The notes beneath the pieces were generated by a model, which made no database searches, had not been told where the DNA came from, and saw nothing but the letters and a program-made list of their open reading frames with translations. This document shows, in pieces, positions 1 to 5,629 of a DNA stretch of 6,594 nucleotides. The stretch comes from Acetobacteraceae bacterium (GTDB lineage Bacteria > Pseudomonadota > Alphaproteobacteria > Acetobacterales > Acetobacteraceae): NCBI GenBank assembly GCA_027323595.1, contig DAHWBL010000437.1, positions 1 through 6,594 of the forward strand. The letters are read 5' to 3'. The position numbers were made by a program, and so were the translations under genes. Position 1 is the first letter of the stretch, and each line of letters begins with the position of its first letter.

Positions 1-2
1 AA

Positions 3-956
3 AGCGTGCGCGCCGAGCCCAAGCGCGTGGTGTTCGCCGAAGGCGAGGAGGAAAAGATCGTGCGCGCGGCGGTGGCGTTCCATAACGCCGGGTACGGCAC
101 GCCGGTGCTGATCGGGCGCGAGGACCGGGTGCGCGCGACGATGGCAAATCTGGGCATCACCGACGGCTCGGGGGTGGAGATTCACAACGCGCGGCTGTCG
201 CACGCCAATCGGCGCTATGCCGATTTCCTGTATGAGCGCCTGCAGCGCACCGGCATGCTGTGGCGCGACTGTCAGCGCATGGTCAACCAGGACCGCAACG
301 TGTTCGCCGCCTGCATGCTGGCCAATGGCGACACCGACGCGATGGTCACCGGGCTGACCCGCGCGGCGGCGGTGTGTCTGAACGATATCGGCCACGCGAT
401 CGACCCGGCGGAAGGCGGGGTGGCGTTCGGGCTGACGCTGATGGTGGGGCCGGCGGGGACGATCTTCATCGCCGACACGCTGATCCATGAGCGGCCGAGC
501 CCGCGCCAGCTCGCCTGCATCGCGGTGGGGGCGGCGGCGGCGGCGCGGCGGCTGGGCCATGAGCCGCGGGTGGCGCTGCTGTCCTACTCGACGTTCGGCA
601 ACCCGCTGCACGCGACGGTGGAGGGCATCCGCGAGGCGGTGGCGATCCTGGACGGGATGGGGGTGGATTTCGAGTATGACGGCGACATGAGCCCCGACGT
701 CGCCTTCAACCCCGCGCTGCGCACCGAGCTGTATCCGTTCTGCCGGCTGACCGGCGACGCCAACATTCTGGTGATGCCGGGGCTGCACGCCGCCCATATC
801 AGCTCGCGGCTGGCGCCCGCGACCGGGGCGGGCACCATCATCGGGCCGCTGGTGGTGGGGCTGTCCAAGCCGGCGCAACTGGTGCCGATGGGTGCCTCGG
901 TCAGCCAGATCGTCGATCTGGCGTGTTTGGCCGCGCATCACTCCATCGCCCGCTGA
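3..956 (+). CDS. maeB: NADP-dependent malic enzyme, C-terminal phosphotransacetylase-like part (5' end outside window)
   Basis: This is the C-terminal part of a long (MaeB-type) malic enzyme, which oxidatively decarboxylates malate to pyruvate with reduction of NADP in the cytoplasm. Only the phosphotransacetylase-like domain is in the window: 317 codons and a TGA stop, so roughly the first 440 residues of a family protein of about 760 are missing. Counting from the valine at base 6, visible landmarks are VVFAEGEEEKIVRAA (8-22), GDTDAMVTG (108-116), LSYSTFGNP (192-200), DGDMSPDVAFN (225-235) and the closing KPAQLVPMGASVSQIVDLA (288-306). In characterised MaeB proteins this domain is a regulatory acetyl-CoA-sensing module with no phosphotransacetylase activity. 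The GTG at base 6 is internal rather than a start, because the reading frame stays open to the window edge and the domain's first strand begins right there. A stand-alone phosphotransacetylase is the alternative; the upstream sequence would settle it. Confidence 0.88.
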   Translation, partial: SVRAEPKRVVFAEGEEEKIVRAAVAFHNAGYGTPVLIGREDRVRATMANLGITDGSGVEIHNARLSHANRRYADFLYERLQRTGMLWRDCQRMVNQDRNVFAACMLANGDTDAMVTGLTRAAAVCLNDIGHAIDPAEGGVAFGLTLMVGPAGTIFIADTLIHERPSPRQLACIAVGAAAAARRLGHEPRVALLSYSTFGNPLHATVEGIREAVAILDGMGVDFEYDGDMSPDVAFNPALRTELYPFCRLTGDANILVMPGLHAAHISSRLAPATGAGTIIGPLVVGLSKPAQLVPMGASVSQIVDLACLAAHHSIAR

Positions 957-967
957 GACCGTCCGAT

Positions 968-981
968 ACCGCTACTGCGGT
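968..981. repeat. Small hairpin after maeB stop (ACCGC-TACT-GCGGT)
   Basis: This is a five-base-pair perfect stem with a four-base loop, starting 12 bases after the maeB stop codon. There is no T tract after it, so it is a poor intrinsic terminator. A similar ACCGC/GCGGT stem recurs at 1092-1104, so the pair frames the repeat-rich stretch between them. Confidence 0.4.
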
Positions 982-991
982 GGCGATCCGA

Positions 992-1062
992 CGGCGGTGT
1001 GCTGCGCGCCGGTGCTCACGACCTTGAGGTCGCTGCGCTCCGGTGCTCGCACACCACCGCCG
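992..1062. repeat. Imperfect inverted repeat enclosing a small hairpin
   Basis: The left arm CGGCGGTGTGC (992-1002) is complementary to the right arm GCACACCACCGCCG (1049-1062) except for a three-base bulge in the right arm. Between them lies a five-base-pair hairpin, CGACC-TTGA-GGTCG (1019-1032). The arrangement could fold as a branched or extended stem in RNA or single-stranded DNA. It resembles repetitive extragenic palindromes in architecture only; copies elsewhere in the genome cannot be seen from here. Confidence 0.5.
1001..1050. repeat. 19-base direct repeat, two copies 31 bases apart
   Basis: The copies at 1001-1019 and 1032-1050 share GCTGCGC, one mismatch (G/T), CCGGTGCTC, one mismatch (A/G) and a final C. 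That is 17 of 19 identical. The spacing of 31 bases start to start is close to three helical turns, which would suit two protein sites on one DNA face, but the repeats may equally be part of the larger hairpin-forming element. Confidence 0.5.
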
Positions 1063-1065
1063 GGC

Positions 1066-1083
1066 GGCACGCCTGCGCGTGCC
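1066..1083. repeat. Perfect 7-bp hairpin (GGCACGC-CTGC-GCGTGCC)
   Basis: This is the strongest local stem in the gap: seven G/C-rich base pairs closing a four-base loop. It is not followed by a T run, so a factor-independent terminator is not supported. It may be one arm of the same structured element as the neighbouring inverted repeats. Confidence 0.45.
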
Positions 1084-1091
1084 TCTCGCGC

Positions 1092-1104
1092 ACCGCAGCG
1101 CGGT
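1092..1104. repeat. Small hairpin (ACCGC-AGC-GCGGT)
   Basis: This five-base-pair stem with a three-base loop has the same arm sequences as the hairpin at 968-981. The repetition of the arms at both ends of a 137-base stretch suggests a bounded element, but such short GC-rich stems can arise by chance at this base composition. Confidence 0.35.
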
Positions 1105-1147
1105 CTCGAACGGTCTCTTGCAGCGGGAGGGGCTCTGGCGGGGCGGG

Positions 1148-1160
1148 AAAAATTGATCTA
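1148..1160 (+). promoter_or_regulatory. AT-richer patch, possible promoter region for the ThDP-cytochrome unit
   Basis: AAAAATTGATCTA stands out in an otherwise GC-rich gap and lies 53 bases upstream of the chosen start of the ThDP gene. Low GC is what a melting region would need. I could not fit a convincing -35/-10 pair with normal spacing, so this is only a position where a promoter is plausible. Confidence 0.22.
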
Positions 1161-1200
1161 GCGTTTCATGCAATCCGGTCCGCAGAGCCGGGAAGCCTTG

Positions 1201-1207
1201 AGGGAGG
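1201..1207 (+). promoter_or_regulatory. Ribosome binding site of the ThDP gene (decides its start)
   Basis: AGGGAGG lies five bases before the ATG at 1213. An in-frame ATG at 1168 has no comparable site, so the later start is preferred. The later start also puts the twin-arginine motif at residues 15-16, where Tat signals normally carry it. Confidence 0.75.
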
Positions 1208-1212
1208 CGTGC

Positions 1213-3114
1213 ATGAAAGACCTGATCCGCCAATATATCGATGCCGGCATTTCGCGCCGCAAGCTGATGCGCGGCCTGTCGGCGGCGGGGTTCACCGCCG
1301 CGGCGGCGCGCACCGTGGCCGACGCGCTCGGGCCGGTGCCCGCGATGGCGGCCGAGCCGGGCAATGTGGGCACCGGCCAGGGCATCCGCGAGGTCACCGG
1401 CACGGGCGGGATGCTGTATATGCAGCAACTGAAATCCGCCGGTGTGGAATACATCTTTTTCAACCCGTCCACCGGTGACGCGCCGTTCTATGACGCGGCG
1501 GTGGATGTGCCCGAGATTCAGCTGATCAAGGGCATCCAGGAGGGCGCGGTGGTGGCGATGGCCGATGGCTACGCCAGGCTGTCGGGCAAGGTGGGGGTGG
1601 CGCAGATCGCCAATGTGGGGCTGCCGAACGGCATGACCCAGCTGGTGAACAGCTGGAAGGACCGGGTGCCGGTGCTGCTGACCGTCGCCGCCTTCGGCAC
1701 CGAGACCGCCGGGCGGGACTATCCGCAGGATTACGACCACCAGGAGCCGATGCTCTCGCCGATCACCAAATATTTCTGGCTCGCCGAAAGCGCGTCGGGC
1801 ATCGCCGATGTGACGCGCCGGGCGATCAAGTTCGCCACCACCCCGCCGACCGGGCCGGTGTTTTTGTCGATCCCCGATGATCTGCTGCGCCAGCAGGTGA
1901 GCGCGCAGGTGTGGGACAAGGCGCTGTTCAGCGTGCCGATGCGCATCCGCCCCGACAAGGACGATGTCGAGACGGTGGCGAAACTGTTGATCGAGGCAAA
2001 GAATCCGCTGATCACGGTGGGTGACGGGATCACGCTGTCGCACGCCGAGATGGAGGTGGTGCGGCTGGCCGAGCTGCTCGGCATTCCGGTCGCCGGGCAA
2101 AGCGGACTTGGCTATTGGTCCAAGCCGTTCCCGACCACCAACCCGCTCTATGTCGGCCCGTTCGTGCCGCAGTCGCGCTTTCCCGGCGCGGTGGATGTGC
2201 ATTTCAACATCGGCGACCAGACCGCCGAGCGGACTATGCGCGGGGCGCGCACGATCACCATGCGCGTCGACCCGATCGGGGCGGCGCATACCTGGCCGGT
2301 CGATATGGCGATGGTGTGCGACATCCGGCTTGGGGTGGCCGACATCATTGCCGCGGTGCAGGCGATGGCGACCGCGCCGCGGCTGAAGCAGATCGCCGAT
2401 GCGCGCGCCGCGCGGGCGCGCGAGTACAATGCCGGCATGGCGAAGATGCGTGACACCATCGCCAAGGATTTGAACAACGCCGGGTCGATCACGATGGAGC
2501 GGCTGGGGGTCGAGCTGGAAACCGCGATGGAGAAGGACACGATCTATGTGTCCGACTGCGATTCGGGGCGGACGATGGACCCGTTCATGGCCTGGGGCGG
2601 GGCGGACAAGACCTATATCTCCACCGGGCCGAGCATTCTGGGCTGGGCGCAGGCGGCGTCCACCGGCGCCAAGCTCGCGCGGCCGAACATGCCGGTGGTG
2701 TCGGCGACCGGCGACGGCAGCGCGCTGTTCGGCGGGCCGCAGCCGCTGTGGAGCCAGGCGCGCTATGCCGCGCCGATCACCAACATCGTCGTCAACAACA
2801 GAAGCTACAACAACGAGCGCAACCGCATCTGGAGCATCATCGCCGGCGAGCAGTTCCGCGCCGGCAAGGACATGACCTGCTACAATGGCAGTCCGGACGT
2901 GGATTTCGCCAAAAGCGCGCAGGCGTTCGGGGTGGAGGGCGAGACGGTCAGCGATCCGGCAAAAATCCAGGAATCGATGAAACGCGCCAAGCGCGCCAAC
3001 ATCGAGGGCAGGCCGTATCTGCTCGATATCCTTGTCGATCGCGAGGGGGTGGGCGCGATGTCGGAATGGCATCCGCCGTACTCGGTCGCGGCCCAGCGCA
3101 CCCGGAAGGTTTGA
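1213..3114 (+). CDS. Tat-exported thiamine diphosphate-dependent enzyme (benzoylformate decarboxylase/acetolactate synthase superfamily), substrate unknown
   Basis: The 633-residue product has a Tat-type signal: SRRKLMRG at 14-21, an alanine-rich stretch to about 36, and a possible cleavage site after AMA (44-46). The mature part has the usual three ThDP-enzyme domains. The PYR domain (about 60-225) contains NPSTGDAPF (84-92) and the catalytic glutamate E110 in QEGAVVAMADGYAR. A central domain spans about 250-385. The PP domain (about 430-610) has the magnesium/diphosphate motif G500-D501-G502 followed after 25 residues by N528-N529. Spacing and motifs look intact, so cofactor binding is expected. 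Overall it resembles benzoylformate decarboxylase more than acetolactate synthase, but the position of the decarboxylase catalytic His70 appears to be isoleucine (I132). The family needs its cofactor to fold, which fits Tat export of a folded holoenzyme. The cytochrome gene begins four bases after the stop, suggesting an operon and electron delivery to it. Reaction and substrate cannot be told. Confidence 0.85.
   Translation: MKDLIRQYIDAGISRRKLMRGLSAAGFTAAAARTVADALGPVPAMAAEPGNVGTGQGIREVTGTGGMLYMQQLKSAGVEYIFFNPSTGDAPFYDAAVDVPEIQLIKGIQEGAVVAMADGYARLSGKVGVAQIANVGLPNGMTQLVNSWKDRVPVLLTVAAFGTETAGRDYPQDYDHQEPMLSPITKYFWLAESASGIADVTRRAIKFATTPPTGPVFLSIPDDLLRQQVSAQVWDKALFSVPMRIRPDKDDVETVAKLLIEAKNPLITVGDGITLSHAEMEVVRLAELLGIPVAGQSGLGYWSKPFPTTNPLYVGPFVPQSRFPGAVDVHFNIGDQTAERTMRGARTITMRVDPIGAAHTWPVDMAMVCDIRLGVADIIAAVQAMATAPRLKQIADARAARAREYNAGMAKMRDTIAKDLNNAGSITMERLGVELETAMEKDTIYVSDCDSGRTMDPFMAWGGADKTYISTGPSILGWAQAASTGAKLARPNMPVVSATGDGSALFGGPQPLWSQARYAAPITNIVVNNRSYNNERNRIWSIIAGEQFRAGKDMTCYNGSPDVDFAKSAQAFGVEGETVSDPAKIQESMKRAKRANIEGRPYLLDILVDREGVGAMSEWHPPYSVAAQRTRKV
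3104..3109 (+). promoter_or_regulatory. Ribosome binding site of the cytochrome gene
   Basis: GGAAGG lies nine bases before the ATG at 3119 and overlaps the last codons of the ThDP gene. It supports the 3119 start over in-frame upstream starts, such as the ATG at 3032, which would precede the signal peptide with 29 unrelated residues. It also implies translation from the same messenger. Confidence 0.65.
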
Positions 3115-3118
3115 AAGC

Positions 3119-3667
3119 ATGACCCGTATCGTTCGCGCGGCCGTTCTGGCCGGGCTGGTTTTCTGCGTCCCGATGGCCACCGTCACCGCGCAGGAGGCGC
3201 GCGAGGGCAAGGCGGGCTTCGCCGCCTCGGTGTTTCCCGACGGGCCCGATCGCGAGCTGGTCGCGGTGAACTGCACCCAGTGCCATTCGCCGCAGCCGAT
3301 CGTGCAACTGCGGATGAACGCGCAGGGCTGGCGCAACCAGGTCTACAACATGATCCTGCGCGGCGCGCAGATCGGCCCCGGGCAGATCGAGCCGGTGGTG
3401 ACCTATCTGTCCACCGTCTTTGGCCCCGGCCAGCCATTTCCCGGACAGACCCTGCCGCAGGTCACGCTGGCGGCCGGCGAGGGCAGCAACCTGGTCGAGG
3501 GTGGCTGCCAGCTGTGCCACGGGCTCGATCGGGTGACGGCGACGCCGCGCAGCCATGATCAATGGCAACTGATCGTCAACCGCATGGCCTTCGTTGGCGC
3601 GCCGCTCGACGAGGACCAGAAAAAGACCGTGGTGGCCTATCTGTCGGCGCATTACGCGCCGAAATAA
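3119..3667 (+). CDS. Periplasmic dihaem cytochrome c with internally duplicated domains
   Basis: This 182-residue protein begins with a Sec-type signal peptide: MTRIVR, then a hydrophobic core at about 7-20, with likely cleavage after VTA (22-24). It carries two covalent haem sites, CTQCH (52-56) and CQLCH (130-134). The two halves match at a constant offset of 78 residues: CXXCH, W71/W149, V75/V153, M78/M156, GA at 82-83/160-161, and YLS at 96-98/174-176. The halves therefore look like a tandem duplication without insertions. M78 and M156 are candidate distal haem ligands. The role is presumably electron transfer in the periplasm. The gene follows the ThDP enzyme by four bases, making it the obvious redox partner; that pairing is inference. 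The pattern W-x3-V-x2-M...YL recalls haem domains of quinohaemoprotein dehydrogenases, but no specific family name is assured. Confidence 0.87.
   Translation: MTRIVRAAVLAGLVFCVPMATVTAQEAREGKAGFAASVFPDGPDRELVAVNCTQCHSPQPIVQLRMNAQGWRNQVYNMILRGAQIGPGQIEPVVTYLSTVFGPGQPFPGQTLPQVTLAAGEGSNLVEGGCQLCHGLDRVTATPRSHDQWQLIVNRMAFVGAPLDEDQKKTVVAYLSAHYAPK
3644..3662. terminator. Hairpin at the convergent gene ends, possible bidirectional terminator
   Basis: TCGGCGC (3644-3650) and GCGCCGA (3656-3662) form a seven-base-pair perfect stem with loop ATTAC, ending three bases before the cytochrome stop codon. It sits where two opposing units meet with one base between their stops, so a shared transcription end is expected nearby. 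On the plus strand the following bases are AATAATCT, not a T run, so the terminator reading is weak. Confidence 0.3.
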
Positions 3668-3668
3668 T

Positions 3669-4487
3669 CTACTCCTCGGTGAGCCGCAGCAGGGCGTGAC
3701 CGGCGCCCGGCTCGGCGTGCAGGCGGGTGAGCAGGGCGGCGAGGATGGGCTGGGCGGTGGCCTCGAACCGCCAGGGCGAGGCGGCGACCAGAAGCCTGCT
3801 TCCGTTCAGCCGCGCCGGGTCGAGCGGGGTGCGCAGCCAGAGTTCGGCGGCGATCACGTCCGAAATCGCGGCGGCGCGGATGTCCAGATGCAGCGCGTGC
3901 ACCGGCGCGCGGTGCTTGATCGGATACCAGGCGGCGACGATGCAGCCGGGCAGGCGGGCGCGCGCGGCGGCGATGGCGGTGACGATGCGGGCGTGGTCGT
4001 CGGGCGCCTCGAACGGCGGGTCGATCAGCACCAGGGCGCGGCGGATGGAGGGCGGGGGCAGCAGCGCGCGGATCGCCTGCCAGCCGTCGCGCTGGTGCAC
4101 CGCCACCTGCGGGTCGTGGGCGAAATGCCGGCGCAGCGCCGCCGCGTCCTGTGGGTGCAGCTCGCAGCAGGCCAGCCGGTCCTGCGCGCGCAGCAGCGCG
4201 CGGATCAGCGCCGGCGAGCCGGGATAGAGCCCGAGCTGCCTGACCAGCCCGACATAGTCGGCGAGCGCCTCGGGCGGATCGTCGAGCAGCAGATCGATGC
4301 CGGCGCGGTGCTCGCCGGTGCGCAGGGCGGACGGGCCGGTGAGGTCGTAGCTGCCGATGCCGGCGTGGGTGTCGAGCACGAAGAACGGCGTGGATTTCAG
4401 GCGCAGCGCGCGCAGCAGCGCCAGCAGCAGCGCGTGCTTCATGCAGTCGGCGAAATTGCCGGCGTGGTAGGCGTGGCGGTAGTTCAT
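3669..4487 (-). CDS. rlmJ: 23S rRNA (adenine(2030)-N6)-methyltransferase RlmJ
   Basis: RlmJ methylates N6 of adenine 2030 in 23S rRNA using S-adenosylmethionine. The 272-residue protein is close to the family's usual length of about 280. Diagnostic features are the N-terminal MNYRHAYHAGNFADCMKHAL (1-20), which carries the family signature, LDTHAGIGSYDL (38-49) as the cofactor-binding loop, YPGSP (88-92), and the catalytic motif IV DPPFE (156-160). The start ATG at 4487 overlaps the tsaD stop codon as ATGA, and no Shine-Dalgarno sequence precedes it. Translation is therefore probably coupled to tsaD. The stop codon is one base from that of the cytochrome gene on the other strand. The reading frame continues open upstream of 4487, but that part runs opposite to the tsaD frame and is not coding. 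Confidence 0.95.
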   Translation of the reverse strand: MNYRHAYHAGNFADCMKHALLLALLRALRLKSTPFFVLDTHAGIGSYDLTGPSALRTGEHRAGIDLLLDDPPEALADYVGLVRQLGLYPGSPALIRALLRAQDRLACCELHPQDAAALRRHFAHDPQVAVHQRDGWQAIRALLPPPSIRRALVLIDPPFEAPDDHARIVTAIAAARARLPGCIVAAWYPIKHRAPVHALHLDIRAAAISDVIAAELWLRTPLDPARLNGSRLLVAASPWRFEATAQPILAALLTRLHAEPGAGHALLRLTEE

Positions 4488-5530
4488 GCCGACAGCGACT
4501 CGAGCGGCCAGCGCGGGCGCGGCGGCGTGTCGAGCGGGTCCGACAGGCCCAGCCGCAGCCGCTCGATGCCGGCCCAGGCGACCATCACCGCGTTGTCGGT
4601 GCACAGGCGCAGCGGTGGCGCGAGCAGGCGCGCGCGGTGGCGGGCGGCGAGGCTGGCGAGGGCCGCGCGCACCGCCTGGTTGGCGGCGACCCCGCCGGCG
4701 ACGACCAGCGGGGTGGCAGGCGGCATCAGCGCGAAGGCGTGGGCGAGCCGGTCGGTGAGGCAGTCCACCACCGCGGCCTGAAAGCCGGCGGCAATGTCGG
4801 CGGCGTCGGCGAGCGGCAGCGGGCCGGGCGGGAAGGTGGCGACCCGCTGCGCCACCGCGGTCTTGAGGCCGGAGAAGCTGAAATCGCAGCCCGGCCGGCC
4901 ACGCAGCGGGCGGGGGAAGGCGAAGCGCGCCGGGTCGCCGGTGGCGGCGAGACGTTCCAGCGCCGGGCCGCCGGGCCAGGGCAGGCCGAGCAGCTTGCCG
5001 ACCTTGTCGAACGCCTCGCCGGCGGCGTCGTCGATGGTGCCGCCGAGCCGGCGATAGCGCCCCACCGCCTCCACCGCGACGCACTGGCAATGCCCGCCCG
5101 AGACCAGCAGCAGCAGATAGGGGAAATCCGGCGGCGTCTCGGCCAGGCCCGGCAGCCGGGCGGAGAGCGCGTGCGCCTCCAGATGGTTGACCGCGACGAA
5201 GGGCAGGCGGGCGGCGAGCGCGATGCCCTTGCCCAGGCTGCTGCCCACGATCAGCCCGCCGATCAGCCCTGGTCCGGTGGTGGCGGCGACACCGCCCAGA
5301 TCGGCGGCGCGCAGGCCGGCGCGGGCGAGCACGTCGGCGACCATGGCGGGCAGGTGCGACAGATGCGCGCGCGCGGCGATCTCGGGCACCACGCCGCCAT
5401 GCGGGGCGTGCTCGGCGAGCTGGCTGAGCAGCGCCTCGGCGAGGATGGCGCCGTCGGGCGCGAGGATGGCGGCGGCGGTCTCGTCGCAACTGCTCTCTAT
5501 TCCCAACACTGGTGCCGTGGGCGGGCTCAT
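4484..5530 (-). CDS. tsaD: tRNA N6-adenosine threonylcarbamoyltransferase TsaD
   Basis: TsaD transfers the threonylcarbamoyl group from threonylcarbamoyl-AMP to adenosine 37 of ANN-decoding tRNAs, working with TsaB and TsaE after TsaC has made the intermediate. The product is 348 residues, normal for the family. Visible signatures are VLGIESSCDETAAA (8-21), PEIAARAH (49-56), the metal-binding HLEAH with H116 and H120, VSGGH (143-147), DDAAGEAFDKVGKLLG (167-182), CDFSFSGLKT (215-224) and CTDNAVM (310-316) with the metal ligand D312. The chosen ATG at 5530 leaves only seven residues before the first conserved strand; an in-frame ATG at 5545 adds five residues. Neither has a clear Shine-Dalgarno site. 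The gene overlaps rlmJ by four bases and diverges from hemC, an arrangement I recall as common in alphaproteobacteria. Confidence 0.95.
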   Translation of the reverse strand: MSPPTAPVLGIESSCDETAAAILAPDGAILAEALLSQLAEHAPHGGVVPEIAARAHLSHLPAMVADVLARAGLRAADLGGVAATTGPGLIGGLIVGSSLGKGIALAARLPFVAVNHLEAHALSARLPGLAETPPDFPYLLLLVSGGHCQCVAVEAVGRYRRLGGTIDDAAGEAFDKVGKLLGLPWPGGPALERLAATGDPARFAFPRPLRGRPGCDFSFSGLKTAVAQRVATFPPGPLPLADAADIAAGFQAAVVDCLTDRLAHAFALMPPATPLVVAGGVAANQAVRAALASLAARHRARLLAPPLRLCTDNAVMVAWAGIERLRLGLSDPLDTPPRPRWPLESLSA

Positions 5531-5629
5531 CGGCGCGGCCGGCATGCGCGCGGCGTTGGCGCGATCTGGTGGCCTCGGGCCGGGCAACGTGCTTTCATTG
5601 GTCGCATCCAGATGGTTTAGGACAAGGTC
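5531..5629. promoter_or_regulatory. Divergent tsaD-hemC intergenic region
   Basis: About 99 bases separate the tsaD and hemC starts and must hold promoters for both, unless hemC is read from further away. The hemC-proximal half (about 5590-5629) is less GC-rich than its surroundings. On the minus strand TTGTCC (5620-5625) and ACCAAT (5597-5602) are 17 bases apart, a weak -35/-10 candidate for tsaD. No convincing promoter can be read for hemC. Confidence 0.35.
5619..5622 (+). promoter_or_regulatory. Likely ribosome binding site of hemC
   Basis: AGGA lies seven bases before the ATG at 5630, a suitable distance. It is short but supports this ATG as the start, despite the long N-terminal extension it gives HemC. 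Confidence 0.45.

Larger units (their letters stand above)
957..1212. other. Structured intergenic region between maeB and the ThDP gene
   Basis: This 256-base gap holds no convincing gene. Reading frames through it exist but have arginine-, proline- and glycine-rich translations without family resemblance. It contains several short inverted repeats (968-981, 1019-1032, 1066-1083, 1092-1104), a longer imperfect inverted repeat (992-1002 with 1049-1062) and a near-perfect direct repeat (1001-1019 and 1032-1050). Two small ACCGC/GCGGT hairpins flank the set. A less GC-rich stretch follows at about 1148-1160, then the Shine-Dalgarno of the next gene. The structured part could be a repetitive extragenic palindrome, a processed RNA leader, or a terminator for maeB, though no hairpin is followed by a T run. 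Confidence 0.55.

Noticed and set aside
6..956. A complete stand-alone phosphotransacetylase starting at the GTG at base 6
   Set aside because: The frame is open to the window edge and the sequence starts inside the linker before the domain. It reads like the C-terminal domain of MaeB, so a 5'-truncated malic enzyme is more likely.
892..1161. Small plus-strand frame spanning the maeB-ThDP gap
   Set aside because: It overlaps the maeB end in another frame, then runs through the hairpin-rich repeat. The translation has no family resemblance and no ribosome binding site.
1168..1212. Earlier ATG as start of the ThDP gene
   Set aside because: It has no Shine-Dalgarno site and would put the twin-arginine motif 30 residues in. 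The ATG at 1213 has AGGGAGG five bases upstream.
901..3336. 811-codon open frame on the minus strand opposite the ThDP gene
   Set aside because: Its translation is rich in His, Arg and Gly and matches no family. It mirrors the codon structure of the plus-strand ThDP gene in GC-rich DNA, where antisense frames stay open by chance.
4488..5489. Minus-strand upstream extension of the rlmJ reading frame
   Set aside because: It overlaps tsaD in another frame with an arginine/alanine-rich translation, while RlmJ homologues begin at the MNYRHAYHAG start at 4487.
3594..5620. Long plus-strand frames across rlmJ and tsaD (3594-4781 and 4637-5620)
   Set aside because: They are antisense to two well-recognised genes, and their Gly/Arg/Gln-rich translations have no recognisable motifs.
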